Positions 14,136 to 29,100 of a stretch of 64,000 nucleotides of DNA are shown in pieces. Under the pieces are notes generated by a model. That model made no database searches. It was not told where the DNA came from and saw only the letters and a list, made by a program, of their open reading frames with translations. How positions within the stretch are numbered: position 1 is the stretch's first letter; every line of letters begins with the position of its first letter. Source of the DNA: Branchiostoma floridae (lineage: Eukaryota > Chordata > Leptocardii > Amphioxiformes > Branchiostomatidae); assembly GCF_000003815.2 (NCBI RefSeq), contig NC_049981.1, positions 8,784,377-8,848,376 on the forward strand. Reading direction: 5' to 3'. The translations under genes and the position numbers were made by a program.

Positions 14136-17100
14136 CGAAAACATAATTCAACAAAAAGAATAATTTTGTCGTGCTGTAGGTTTGGATGGGCCTCCAGATA
14201 CCAAATATTAACGGCCACTGGATCGGACTTCACGACATTCCACAGGAGGGCAGCTGGCAGTGGGCTGACGGAACGCCGTACAGCTCTACCGTAACGTGAG
14301 AACTTATCATATCATCGATGGGTACTCAATGTTAGGGTTGAATACTATCTTATATATTTTTTTTATTGTTCTTATGTACATATCCGGACGGAGCAGGTTA
14401 TATGTCTGTCTGTATGTCCAACGCCATTCAGGCTATCACTATGTGCATGTCTGTTATGTTGTGAATCAACTCTGGCTCACTTGTCTACTTGTCTGGACGT
14501 CACTACAACAGGATGTTAGAGCAGCATCTTCTCTGATCTAACTAGTATGGACCTAATCACTTGATGAAGTATCATCTGCCAAAAATGCTTTTCTTGTTTA
14601 TCTTGTTTTGCTTCCTCACAGAAAATACATCTTTCAGGAAGAAAATTTCTTCTGTCCCGAAGAAATCTTAGAAAAATGTGCTTGTCCAAATATTTGCTTG
14701 TTAAGTTTGTGAGACGATTTGAGATTTGTTTTCTTGTATTTCCAAAAATGCTTTTTCTTGTTGATCTTGTTTTGCTTCCTCACAGAAAATTTACCTTCCA
14801 GGATGAAAGTCGGAAAAAGGGGGGAAATTCTTGTATTTCGTAAGAGTTGAATCTGGTTATAAAACAAGCAAGAATAAGAACATTTTGCTTAAATCTCTAG
14901 AAAAAGTTTTGTAGTTTCTCGTTTTGCTTTCATTTTATTCTACATTTTCTTCCTGCAAGAATATTTTCTTCATATAAGAATCGTCCATGGGGTAAGCAAA
15001 ACAAGACAAAATCATTTTTGGCAGTGGATACATTTATTTACTATTTATCTATTCTTATCTATTATTGATATCATTTTGAGTCATCTATGTTATGAAGGGG
15101 TGATACAAGGAAAGGTAAACCAGTCTATAAACGAACATAATCTGAAGGATGAATACAAATAATATATATAGCAAAGTGGGTTACGTTATTTTCAAAATAT
15201 GTTTTAGGAAGCACCCACAGCCCACTTCAGCCCACCTATTTAACATTTTCAAATGGGAAATCACAAACACACTACCAAAAATGATTTTTGCTTGTTTTGC
15301 TTACCCCGTGGACAATAGCCTCCATAGCAGGCTCTTTAGGGCCTTTTTTGGGCTCATAATACACTTTTCTTCTTCTTCTTCTTTGAAAGCCCACATTCTT
15401 CATATAGAATATTATGGCTTTTGGTGGTGCGCATACACGTCGGTTTACTTCTGTCTTATCAACTATGATCCGTTACACATTAGTCCATTTACCATGCCTG
15501 GTCCATCACCATTGAGCTGTCCGGGATTGTAGTAACTTGGATTATTCCGCGGCAGCCAGCGACTTAAAGATGTTAAAAGTCGCTGCCTCCACAGTACTGC
15601 ACTGAAGGGCGTTCCAGTCCCTAATTGTCCTGGGTAGAAAGGAACCACTGCGGTATTGGGTTCTTGTATTTATCCTTTTCAGTTGTCGGCTATGCGCCCT
15701 CTTCTGCCTTGCAGGTGGTGAGACCAATTTGTTCTTAATAATGGGGCACTGGGCAGGGTCATGCTGGATTTTGTACAACATACCAACTCGAGTGAGCCTT
15801 CTCCTTTTTTCTAACGATTCCCATCCCAAAGAATCTAGCATATTTGACACACTAGAGGTGTTGTGAAAGCGGTTACAAGCGAACCGGGCAGCTCTCTGCA
15901 CTGCTTCTATTTTGCTCGTGTTCTTCTGAGTGTGCGGGTCCCACACCGTTGCAGCATAATCCAAGAGCGGTCTCTCAAAAGCTTTATATGCTTTTTGAAC
16001 TGACCTTGAGATTTCTCCTCAGAAAACCCAAGACTTGGTTTGCCTTGTTTACGGTGTTGTTTATGTGAGTGTCCCAGCTGCCGTCCCTGCTCATAGTTGC
16101 ACCCAAGTACTTGGCCGAGGTTACACAATCAAGTACGTGGCCATGCAGAGTGTAGTGATGGGTCAGAACCCCCCCCTGCTCCTAGTCACCGGCATATAAA
16201 CACATTTTGCGGGATGGAACTTCATATCCCAGTTTTCTTCCCATTGCTCAAGACGACGGAGGTCTTGTTGTAAGTGAGCCTGTTGCGCTGGCTCTGACAC
16301 TACTTTATATACAGCTGTATCGTCTGCAAAGAGCCTAGACAGTGCCTCCAATTTGTCGGGCAGATCATTGATATAGGCCAGAAAAAGACAGGGCCCCAGA
16401 ACTTAGCCCTGGGGGACTCCTGACTTTACACTAGTGTATGAGGAATAATGACCACCAACCACAACTGCTTGTCGTCGGTCTTTCAAGAAGTTGTCGATCC
16501 ACGCTAGGGTGGGGCCATGAATACCATAGCGTTGGAGTTTATGTACAAGAAGACTATGATTTACTCGGTCAAACGCTTTCGCGAAGTCCATGATCAGTAT
16601 ATCAGTTTGTTTGCACGTCTCTAGATTTGTTGTCAGCTCTTCAACAAAGTCGAGGAGTTGTGTTTAACAGGAGCGACCTCTCCTAAAATCATGTTGGTTG
16701 TCGTTCAAAATGTCGTTAGATACAAAACTCCTGTTTCTACAGAGGAGCAAAAGATGGTGGTCAAAGCTGGTGCCAACTCGTCTGCTAGCTCTTTGAGTAT
16801 ACGTGGACTAATGCCGTCTGGGCCCCCTGCCTTGTGGTGGTTCAGATTCCACATAAGGTTTCTCACGCCTTCACATGTGTGTATTCGTAGAGCAATTACA
16901 AAGACAAGAATCTGTAGTCACAAACTAAATATAGAAGCCGGAAGATATTCTAAAATTCCCCGTGACCAGAGGTTTTGTACATTTTGCCCAAATGAGATCG
17001 AAGACGAACGTCACTTCGTTATGGATTGTTCTCGATATGATGATAAACGCACAGAGCTGTTCACATTACTTTCCACTTGCTCTAAAGACTTTGCTACTCT

Positions 17101-20100
17101 CTGTTCGATAGATAAATTCAAGTACATTCTGGGAGGCAATAATCCACATTGTGTACAAGTAGGCAAATATATCCACGATTGTTTATACCGTAGAACCAAT
17201 AGTGTAAATGACATGCTAGACCCTTTATGTTGATGTATCTATACCTATAGATATCCATATATATGTGTTTAGTTGTACTATAAGTAGTTGTTACCTGCAT
17301 GTATGCAGGTATGTGGGTATTTCAGGGGCGTGGGAACTTTTGGAAGCTGGGGATTTAGGTCGCTGTATCTCAAGAACGGATGGTGCGAGCACAACGATTT
17401 TTGGTACGTGGGTTGGGGGTGGTAGCTTGACACTCAGGCTTGATTTTGGGCCTTCTGGCGCTTGAACTTGACATTGCAGGTGGCATTTTTTGTGTTTTGG
17501 GGGCACTTTTGGCGCTGTGTGTCCGGAACGATACGCGCCATTGCGACGTTTTTGGTGCATGGGTTGGGAGCTGTTGCCTGCTGCCTAGAATTGACTTTGG
17601 ACCTTGTCGCGTTTGAACTTGACGCGGCAGGTCGAATTTTGTGTCCGGGAGGGTTTTTTCCGGAGTTATATCTTCTGAACGGTTGGTGCGGGCGCAATGA
17701 TATTTGGCACATGTGTTGGCGGCGGCTGCCTAATTCTCAATTTTGATTTTGGCGCCCTTGGTGCTTGAATTTGACATTCCAGGTTACCTTTGGTGCGGAC
17801 ACGGGGCGTGCGCTGTATCTCCGGAACGCAAGGTACCATCGTATTACCATTTGTTACGTGTTGTTGCTGGTGTCCTGGTGGTCAGGTTTGATTTTGGGCC
17901 TCCTAGTGCTTGAACTTGATACTGTAGGTTGACCCTGTTTTTGTGTGGTTGGGGCTTGATTTTTGGGCCTGCTTAATCTATAGTACATACAGGGTTAAGT
18001 GGTAGAAGCTTTGTTCTGTTTTAAATTTGGTATCGTTTGTTGCATTTTGTCACTGCAAAAATATGAGGAAATTGTTTTCCCCCTCTAAGCAACTGCTCAT
18101 TGATTTTGGGGGTTGTTTGCTGGGTGTTTACTCTGACTACAACAGCTTTCTGAACTTTTTAAAGTTGCCAGCAGCTTGTCATCTATGAATGGGAATGACA
18201 AGGACATTTTGAATAGTAAATGTTGCTGTTAAATTTGGCTTAGGTACTTCAAGAAATTTAGGTTTTAGTTGGATGGATTGAATAAAAATATCATACCACC
18301 CTGAGGACTAACTGTTGCTGCTGGATGGGGGCTACCACTATTCATGTTGTCTATGGAACTACTGTAAAATCTTAATTGGTCAAATTATGCAAATAACCTT
18401 CCAGTGTCAAGTGTTATAGCACTCCAGAAATAAATCTTTAATGAATATCATTGCCACACTAAGGAGATTTAGCAGCTGCATTAGGTCAGTACATTGAAAT
18501 AGGAAGATATCAGTACTGAATATATCATATGTGACAGAATAACTACAAGGGCCATCTGAGACAAAAAAAGGTAGGAAAAGTCGTCTCAACAACTTCAAGG
18601 TACTGTGGTTGGTTACATGCTTAAGAAATCCAAAACAAGTAATGTTCATCCATGCCCAAACTTACACATTCCGAAAATGGAATTTCAGACTTTTGAATGG
18701 TGCACATTTTCCAACCACGCAACCACGGACAAAAAGGGAAAAAAATACACAATAGGTCTACAGACACCCAATACATTTCATGCAGGCCTGAGGTCTACGA
18801 ACTCTTGTTATACATTTAGACCTTACGAAAGTCGCTGTACTTTTGTCGTGTCAATAAAGATTGTCATATTGTGATGGTAATATTTTCCATAATAGGTACG
18901 TCTGTGTTTGTTATGCCTGTTTTATGCTCAAACTTCTCGGCAGTGTACTGCTTACCATTACCGAAGACTGATTTAATAATAAACTAGAGTTCAACGAACA
19001 CATACCTTTGCCAAATAAACCAGGTTTGTTATGTAGAATGATGTCTGTAGACATAAATGTGTTACTCATTACATTTTATTTTATATGCCTGGAGTTGGTT
19101 CATAACATTTCGCCATTGCTTATGCAAATTAGATCCCTATGCAGATTAGATTTACATAATAATATTAAATTGTATCAAGCATCATTTGCATAATACATGT
19201 GTATTGATATTTCCTTCTTTCTTAGCTAAAAATGTGACAAGTTTGAAAGTCCTATAAGGAATGCAGAGGATTTACAAACTTTTCTCATTAATTATGCAAA
19301 TTAGCAGTCGATTTGCATAATTATAATTCCATCATGTAAGTCTTCCCTTTGGCTATCTACATACCAAAAACCATGACGATCCGTCAACACGTTTATATTT
19401 TCTCATTAATTATGCAAATGAGGCCGTCATTTGCATAATTAATATGCATTGATATTTCTCTCTTCCTCATCTATATATGTGACAAGTTTGAAAGTCCTAT
19501 CATGAAATGCAGTGGATTTATAAACTTTCCTCATTAATTATGCAAATTAGTTGCTGATTTGCATAATTGGTATTCCATTGTGTACATTGTTACTTGGGCT
19601 ATCTACATACCAAAAACCATGATGATCCATCAACACGTTCTCGAGTTATTCTCGTCCAAAGTTTGAAAGGAAATCGGCGACTGCAGTTCCAAACAAGCCG
19701 CTAGGGGGTCCAAACTTAAAGCACTTACTCTCTGCACCAAGGGCTATCTACCACTCAAAAATCATAACAACAGCAGGTCCAGAACACGAGATAAAAAAAA
19801 TTGAGGTTTTGCTGCAGTACCTTAGCAAGCCGCTAGGGGGCCCATTATCGCACTTGACCTTCGTTTTCCCGACCCCTACCCACCTACCAAATATCATTGG
19901 GATCCATCAAAGGCTTCTTGAGTTATACTGTTAACACACAGACAGACAGACAGACACACAGACTCACAAGCCTAAAACATAACCTTAGCCATTCTGGCAA
20001 AGGTAATAAACTGCTCATTTAGGACCTCTGCTTGTTCCTTGGGATTTGACGTGAGTCGACCATCTTTCTTGAGGGGGGCTTCTCCAACATTACTTGAGCG

Positions 20101-23100
20101 TTTGTTCTTTATAAATGACCAGAATCTTCTGTTATTTGGCCTACTGTCAGATTCCTCCTCAGTGAAAATGTCGTTTAAATATTTCCAGTAACTACGTCTA
20201 ATCAGTTGCTGAATATTACGGCGTAAGAGCTTAATTTCATCTCTCAGTTTGGCTGAGCCAATTTTTTTCACTTGTCTGTATTTCCTGTCGCGGCGCCTAA
20301 TGAGTTTGCGAATAGCCGGCGTAATCCACGGTAGGTTTGATTTGGGCTTTATTGTTTTGTGTGGGATAAATCTTTTGACTGCTGTAAGGAGCGAGTCTTA
20401 AAAGATTATCCATAGTTCTTCAGTTGAACAACTGTCACTCTTCTCTTGAATTTCGGAGCTAATCCTTGTAGCCTCAGCCCTGAGGTTTGACCAATCCGCT
20501 TTGGCATACAAGGAAATTTGGCGTTGTTTTTGTTTCTTTTTAGGCTATTTAAGGCCTTTTGCTGGCCATTTCTATTTGTACTCGGTCGCTGATTGCTGGC
20601 CATAGGTTCCCGAGTCGTACAACATCGATAACACCGCCGGAGGGNNNNNNNNNNNNNNNNNNNNNNNNNNNNNNNNNNNNNNNNNNNNNNNNNNNNNNNN
20701 NNNNNNNNNNNNNNNNNNNNNNNNNNNNNNNNNNNNNNNNNNNNNNNNNNNNNNNNNNNNNNNNNNNNNNNNNNNNNNNNNNNNNNNNNNNNNNNNNNNN
20801 NNNNNNNNNNNNNNNNNNNNNNNNNNNNNNNNNNNNNNNNNNNNNNNNNAGCTGATTGCTGGCGTTTTCTGATTGCCGGCCTCCAAGAGCCTGCATAGAA
20901 ACGGCGTATGAAAGTGACATTAAAAAAAAACGATTAGCCATTCATCGGCCTTATTAACACACACGTTAGGAATAATTCACAACTCCGTGAGAGGCAATTC
21001 GTATGTCCGCTACAATCATTTTACAACTTGGGCTTCAGATGTGGAAAGCCCCATATCACTCGCTACGCGGCCCCGCCCGAACAAAGGCGTCAGGCATGCC
21101 GAAAGAACGTCGAACTGTTGAGTTTTCACTTCTGCACATGTATTTTTAAAAAGCCGTTTGACCCCGAAACCGTTAAAGAATTGTCGGGTCAGTGCACACG
21201 GGGCGTGACAGTGCACTGTCCGGTGGAGATGCGTGCAGTTTATTAGCCGTCCACGGCAAGCAGGAAATTCGCACCTCCTAGTTAATCGCCCTAATCGTTT
21301 TTTAATATCACTTTCATACGCCGTTTCCATGCAGGCTCCACAGGGCCGGCAATCAGAAAACGCCAGCAATCAGCGACTCAGTACAAAAAGAAATGGCAAG
21401 CAAAAGTGTATTATGAGCCCCAAAAAAGGCCGCAAAGAGCCTGCTATGGAGGCTAATGGACAATTCTTATATGAAGAAAAATATTCTTACAGGAAGAAAA
21501 TGTAGATCTGAATAAAATTCTAAGCAAGACAAGCAAAAAAAGAAACTACAAAAAAACTTAATTCTCACGCAAAGAACAATTTTCTTATTCTTCTTTGGTG
21601 AAGAAAATTTTTCTCACACCTAAGAATTTTCTGGAACTTTAAGCAAAATTATCTTGCTTTACCTATGATGCAAGAAAAAAATTCTAGAAATGCTTGCTTT
21701 CTTCATAAGTCTTAAGAAATACAAGAATTTTTGCTCTTGATGTAAGAAAAGTATTCTTGGTGTAAGAATACTAATCTAAAAAAAATGTCCCAAAAATTCA
21801 AGCAAAAATTTACTTGCCCTATGGAGATTTTCTTGGGGACAGAATTTCTTCCTGGAAGATAAATTTTCTGTGAGGAAGAAAAACAAGATACACAAGAAAA
21901 AGCATTTTTGGTAGTGCAGGCTTTATGATCTGTATTATATTAATTTTATCTACATAAGTATTAAAGAATGATTAAATCAGCTGAAGTGCTCTTACATATA
22001 AAAATGTTAACCACAAAGTTGATGAACTAAACTTTAGTCGAGTCTACTTTGGTATAAAACTATGAACCATCCATTGTTATGAAACAAAAACTTGACTGAC
22101 TTACTTTACTGTAAATAATAATTTGTTGTTTTGTAACCATCTATCAAACTGACATATGCACATACATATGCACATACACAGACACATGCACATGCACATA
22201 CACAGACACATGCACATGCACATGCACATACACATACACATGCACATGCACATACACATGCACATGCACATACACATGCACATGCATGTACACGTACACA
22301 TACACATTCACATGCACATACACATACACATACACATACACATTCACATTCACATACACATACACATACACGCACATCAAACGCGCACAGACACACATAC
22401 ATATAAACACGCACAAACATACAGACACGCACGCACAAGGACACACATACGCACACACACACATAGATGTACATATATACACATACACACAATTACAAAA
22501 AAGCACACACACATGTACGTTATTGTTAGGCAAGTGCAAAACTTTATGGTTTAACCGCTGCCGGTGTGACAAGCTCACAATGATAGAAAAATTAATTTCT
22601 TCACGCAGGTCCCTTATAGATGTCCCTTATATTACATTGTTTGTAGGAGCTGGAATGTTTCACAATGTTGGGTTAGATGTCCCTTGTATTACATTGTTTG
22701 TAGGAGCTGGAATGTAGGTGAACCTAACAATGTTGGGTTAGATGTCCCTTATATTACATTGTTTGTTGTAGCTGGAATGTAGGTGAACCTAACAATGTTG
22801 GGTTAGATGTCCCTTGTATTACATTGTTTGTAGGAGCTGGAATGTAGGTGAACCTAACAATGTTGGGTTAGATGTCCCTTATATTACATTGTTTGTAGGA
22901 GCTGGAATGTAGGTGAACCTAACAATGTTGGGTTAGATGTCCCTTGTATTACATTGTTTGTAGGAGCTGGAATGTAGGTGAACCTAACAATGTTGGGTTA
23001 GATGCCCCTTATATTACATTGTTTGTAGGAGCTGGAATGTAGGTGAACCTAACAATGTTGGGTTAGATGTCCCTTATATTACATTTTTTGTAGGAGCTGG

Positions 23101-26100
23101 AATGTAGGTGAACCTAACAATGTTGGGTTAGATGTCCCTTATATTACATTGTTTGTAGGAGCTGGAATGTAGGTGAACCTAACAATGTTGGGTTAGATGT
23201 CCCTTATATTACATTGTTTGTAGGAGCTGGAATGTAGGTGAACCTAACAATGTTGGAGACGAGGATTGTGTGGAGGTGTTGCAGGGGGGAGGGTGGAACG
23301 ACCATTCCTGTAGTGTGAGCCGACCGTACATCTGTGAGAGATCTGTGGGTGAGTTGATAACATTGCGTCAGAGATATTTTATCTTATCAGTGCATTTTCA
23401 GAAGGCAAATAATGTTTAATCTATTTGTACTAGGGATAAATTCATATTATTGAATTTTAATACTCTTCTATGTTTTTTTCTGTAAGACCACCATATCAAA
23501 ATCTCGTTCCAAATCAACATGTTAAAGGTTTTAGGATAAAAATGACCGTTTTTCACATTTCTAAGACAATCACCATGGCAATGAATATTTTATGATTTAG
23601 TAGTTTAACATTGTAACAAGATGGTATATACAACATGTATGCAGAGAGAGAGAAACAGAGACAGAGAGAAACGGAGACAGATATTTAACGTTATATACAG
23701 GATATTATGTAATCGACATTGTAAAGACGTAAGCGATCTTCATGGAAAAAAACGCAAATTAACGCTGCTTGGTTACCACAGGTGTTACTGACGAGTGTGA
23801 CACAGCCAGTGGCTATGAGAAGAACGGTGCTCGCTGCTACCGACTGGGTGATGATTCAGTCACGTGGTTAGACGCACGTGCACACTGCAGGAGAGAAGGG
23901 GGTGACGTCATATCTGTCTACAACATGACAGATCACATCTATGTAGCCACTAAAGTGCGACTTCTGAATGAACCTGTCTGGATAGGACTGTCTGATGTGG
24001 TAAATTAGATTGTTATATATTATATTCTAATTTGATAGTAATCACGGCTCAACAGTCAACACTCATGATAAACTATTTTGCCATTGCGTGTACGCAATCA
24101 CAGTGCCACCAGCTGTGGATACTATGTCAAAGCATGGTATCAAGTATCAAACAAAAAAGGCCCCTGCGGCATAAAAAAACAGTGTTCTGCAACAGCGTTA
24201 TGCAATTTGAGACATAGTTCGAAACGAGGAATATTCAATCTTCTACAATATAACGTTACCTTTTAAGGTTCATGACGTTACATAATTTGCTTACATGAGT
24301 AATTTAAAGCACTATAGCTAAAAAAAGTGATATTCTTCTTTCCGCAGGACTCTCCCTCGGTATTACACTGGAGTAATCCAGCTGATACTTTTGACTTCTC
24401 CTACTGGCAGCCTGGTGAGCCCGTGGGCAAGTGAGTCACCCTGAAACCGTATAAACACCATACTTTCTTAGCACTAAAGTGTACCTGTGTTGGTAAATGA
24501 CTTTATAAAAGAAGACTAGATTTTGCCTGACCAACACTTCAAATGAAATAGGACTTACCCATAGTTTCGACTGCCTTCTACATGACGTCATGGGCACGTG
24601 TCCGCGGCACAGATTGTACAGGGACGGGGGACGGCACAGATTATCTGGCACTTACGACCCGTTGGTGGGTCAAATGTCTCTGATGTCACGTCAGTAGATG
24701 AGCCAATTCCGTGAAAATGTTATTCAAGCCCGAAATTATTTATAAGTGTTTGTTAGATAAAGTCTACTCCTCTTCCATAGCCATATATTCTCAATTACAT
24801 CATGATACAGGTCGAGTATCGATCTGACTAAAAAAAGTAGAAGATGTAAAATTAGGGTCAATTTCCAATTAGAAACTTACTTCCAAACTGCAGACTATAA
24901 GTATGTAAGTCTTATAACAACAATGTCAGTTGTGAATAAAGTAACGGAGGAAAATACACTCTGTCTTGGATGGAAATCAGACTCTCAGAAGGGTATGTAT
25001 TTGGTGCAAACGTTTATGTCCATCGAATTAAACTATTATTGTTACAGATAATGATTGTATTTTGGTGTCATAGGCTTAACTAATGAATAACTTACTCCAA
25101 AAAAACCTTGCAGTTGGTCGTGGCCAGGTGCCACCTGTGTGGAAGTGATAGGGAGTGGACGGTCAGCATACTGGACTGGTATCAGATGTGGAAACGAGAG
25201 GAAATACATATGTGAAAAGGGGCTATATGGTAAGTCCAGTTATCTTTAATTATATAACGTAGTGCTGTTTTTTCACAACAAACCAAAAAATAAACTCTCC
25301 ATACGAGGGGGGGGGGTGTCGTATGATATTCAAAACTAGAAAAAACACATCTGAAAGCAATTATACCATATTTCACTCCTTATGCAAAAATGACTGTTCC
25401 GAAATCACCCATCGCAAAAATGAAACTTTCCAAAATATCGTCAGACATAGATCATGCAAATTTTAGGTGGATATTTGCAACATATGAAATTATGCTAATC
25501 AAGGGCTTCTTTGCACATTTGTTGCATTGTAATGACACAAGAAATACCTAAGGTATCAGGTATCAGGTTGTGGAATTCCACTTGCATAAAAAATGAATAA
25601 ATGGTGACAACATATTGCAATTACAGTTCATTCCAAGACACCACGCGGATGTTTGTTGCCATTCTTTAGAATTGATTTTAAAGTTTTGTAATTATATGTC
25701 TAGGACATTTGATACTTCAGAAATATCTTTAACACTGTTTCAACTTTATAAATATTTCCCTGGTCCTGTAGAACTTTGGAAATATTCATGGTGTGGAATT
25801 GGAAACTTCTAAACTACCATTATTTACCATTTTCTACCATTTTTTGTAAATGGTTCAGTGGTCTGGGAAGATAGCAATTCACACATCCTTGCAAAGTATG
25901 GTTGGGTGCCATGCAACAATGGCCCACCACAAAGGATCAACCAGTGCCCAGCAGTGAAATCTAAAAATATACAGATGCAACAATAGGGCTTACTTTTATG
26001 GGGGCAATAAACCAATTTTACCATTTGGTCAAGTTTACAAATATTTGTAAATGTTTGTAAATGTGAAATAATCACACAGAGGTTTCATAATTATTCTAAA

Positions 26101-29100
26101 CACTGATATTTTTGAACAGTTACTTTCAAAATGTTTCTAAAATATTCAAAGGAATTCAAATAGATGAGTATTTTCTTAGTCAATTTTTTTAAAAGAATTT
26201 AATTATTGTTGCTCAGATATTCTTTTATTGAAAATAATTCAGACTAATTATAAATATCGCCTAAAAACCCTCATGGTGTCTTGGAATGCTCCAAGATCAA
26301 CAAAATCTTCATGTCAATCCTGTGGTAAGTCTGAATGGTGATAAAGCCATGTAAAAGTTACATCATTAGAAAACATTTAATTTTTGTTGCTGTACTGCAG
26401 GCACCTGTCCAGCAGGCTGGTTGACCAATGAGAGAAGTTGTTATCAGTTCAATACAAACCATCAAACACAGTGGCTGGAGGCCAAACTAAACTGCGAAGC
26501 AGTGGGAGCCCAGCTCATCACCATTTCCAGGTAATATCATCTTAGAATGATGATTGTCTAAAACCATTAGTGTAGTTATCCAATGACCGCGCTGAGTTTT
26601 TACCGTGTAATAAGGCATAGGTCAGTTAATTCCTCAAACCACTGAATAAGCCACCGAGTCATCNNNNNNNNNNNNNNNNNNNNNNNNNNNNNNNNNNNNN
26701 NNNNNNNNNNNNNNNNNNNNNNNNNNNNNNNNNNNNNNNNNNNNNNNNNNNNNNNNNNNNNNNATTTGTTAGTCATATGTCGAGTGACAAAGAAAAAGAC
26801 CCACTTGGTGCACTTGTACACCTAATACTACATGTACGTGTACACGAGTAGGTACGCAGTAGTACCTCTCCTCAGAGTCGCTTCCAGATGATCCTCTCCA
26901 TCATTCTTTGAAAGTCTATCTATTTGTGACTTCCATATTGTTAGATCGAGACACAGTGTAACACTTTTTCACCAATACAATTTGTTAAATGGTCAGTAGA
27001 TCATACTAGATACGATTATTACCTTGTCTGGTAATGTTGCAGCCAAGCGGAACAGGATTTCATCAACACAATGTCCCCATCCTTACAAGCAGGCGGAACA
27101 AACTATTTATGGACTGGCTTATCTGGTAAGGAGCACGTTATGCAGCATCATGATAATGTCATTACTTCGTCAAGATATGAAATTATGCTAATAAAATATT
27201 TTTGGTTACGCCTTGGTGTGATTCTGTATTTAGGTAAAGAGCATAACTCGAGAACCTGTGAATGGACTTTCATGGTATTTCGTATTGAAGTAGTGACTGT
27301 AGTTATAAAGGTCAAGGTCAAAAATGGTTTACTTCAGTGCTGCAGGAGGCTTTGAATTTTTGTGCGTTTGTTTGTGGGCACCATAACTTGAGAAGTCTTT
27401 AATGGATCTTAATGAAATTTAGTAGGTGAGTAGCGGTTATGAAAAGAAAGGTCAAGTTGGAAAATGGTTTAGCTGGCATCTTCCGTCGGTACTGCAGCAA
27501 GCTGTGTGTGTTTGTTAACAACGTAACTCGAGAAGCCTTGGATGAAGTGGATGATATTTGGTAGGTGGGTAGGGGTTGGAAAAACGAATGTCATGTTTGA
27601 TAATGAGCTTCCTAGAGGCGACTTACGGTACTGCAGCGAAGCTTCAAAGTTGGAGGTCAAACTTTCTGCAAGTGCCAGGTTCATGATTTATATCAGTGGA
27701 TAGGTATAGAGAAAGGCAGTAAATGGTGTAATTTTAGCTTCCTGGCGGTGAGTTACGGTACTACAGAAGAGCTTCAAAGTTGGAGGTGAAACCTGCAAGT
27801 GCCGGAATTATGATATTTTAGTAGTGGATAGGTATTGGAGCAAGTAAATGGTACCTAGCAACTCGTTTGGAACTGAAGTGAGCGTTTCCGTTTTGGGCGA
27901 ACTGTCTCTCCTTAACATATACTTAGACATGTCCCATCATTACATTTTTTTTGAATGAGCGAGGATAGGTTGATTGGCTGCCCGATGTGTTTTGAATGAA
28001 CATCTGCAGTTTGTACTTTTTATAAGTGTTTAGTCAATACAGGGTACTTAACAAACACTGGGGGCTGGTTGATTGAATAAAACCAACATATTGGGGAAAA
28101 ATTTTGGTTGTGAGATTTGTTTTAAAACTTTTAGTTCCCCCTCCCCAATATGTGACATACTCGTAAACATTCACCTTTGAAACTAAATTGGTTTGTTCAC
28201 TGAACACTGAATTAGTTTTTGTTTGCTTACCATATGATATTCTATTTTTCCCCGTTAACGTCAGATTATGTAGATGACGGAGTGTTCCACTGGCCGGACG
28301 ATGACGTCACCTATACCAACTGGTTACCTAGCAACCCGAGTGACANNNNNNNNNNNNNNNNNNNNNNNNNNNNNNNNNNNNNNNNNNNNNNNNNNNNNNN
28401 NNNNNNNNNNNNNNNNNNNNNNNNNNNNNNNNNNNNNNNNNNNNNNNNNNNNNNNNNNNNNNNNNNNNNNNNNNNNNNNNNNNNNNNNNNNNNNNNNNNN
28501 NNNNNNNNNNNNNNNNNNNNNNNNNNNNNNNNNNNNNNNNNNNNNNNNNNNNNNNNNNNNNNNNNNNNNNNNNNNNNNNNNNNNNNNNNNNNNNNNNNNN
28601 NNNNNNNNNNNNNNNNNNNNNNNNNNNNNNNNNNNNNNNNNNNNNNNNNNNNNNNNNNNNNNNNNNNNNNNNNNNNNNNNNNNNNNNNNNNNNNNNNNNN
28701 NNNNNNNNNNNNNNNNNNNNNNNNNNAGATAGCCAATCAAGTAAATAATTAACTTCACAGAGTCTTGTTGTAATATAGTTTGCTTCAAAATGTCAATTAA
28801 TTCATCAATTATTGATTAAAGTGATGTTTGAAATTGATTTAAAAGAGAATTTTAAGGCTTAACCCGAAGGCAGTATATTTGTTCTTCTCAAACAGGCCAC
28901 CCGTATTTTCTATACGCAGTCCCGATAAGGGACATGTCTGGGACAAATCTGTGACAGATCTGTAACTGAAACGTTAAATGTAAAAATAAACGTAAACACA
29001 GTATGTACTGCTTTTCACTAATACTGAACATATTATGAACCAGATAAATCTAAATTCATGACATTATCTTCTTTTTCCAAGAAATAATTTTCAATAATCA

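Noticed and set aside
20549-20941. Frames spanning runs of N (also 26600-26821 and 28219-28788)
   Set aside because: Unknown bases cannot support a reading frame.
22106-22717. Long overlapping frames on both strands
   Set aside because: They are produced by the CACATG/CACATA microsatellite, and the amino acid composition is a two- or three-letter repeat.
22611-23255. CRISPR-like direct repeats
   Set aside because: The 65-bp units are contiguous with no unique spacers, and the unit derives from an exon boundary in a eukaryotic gene.
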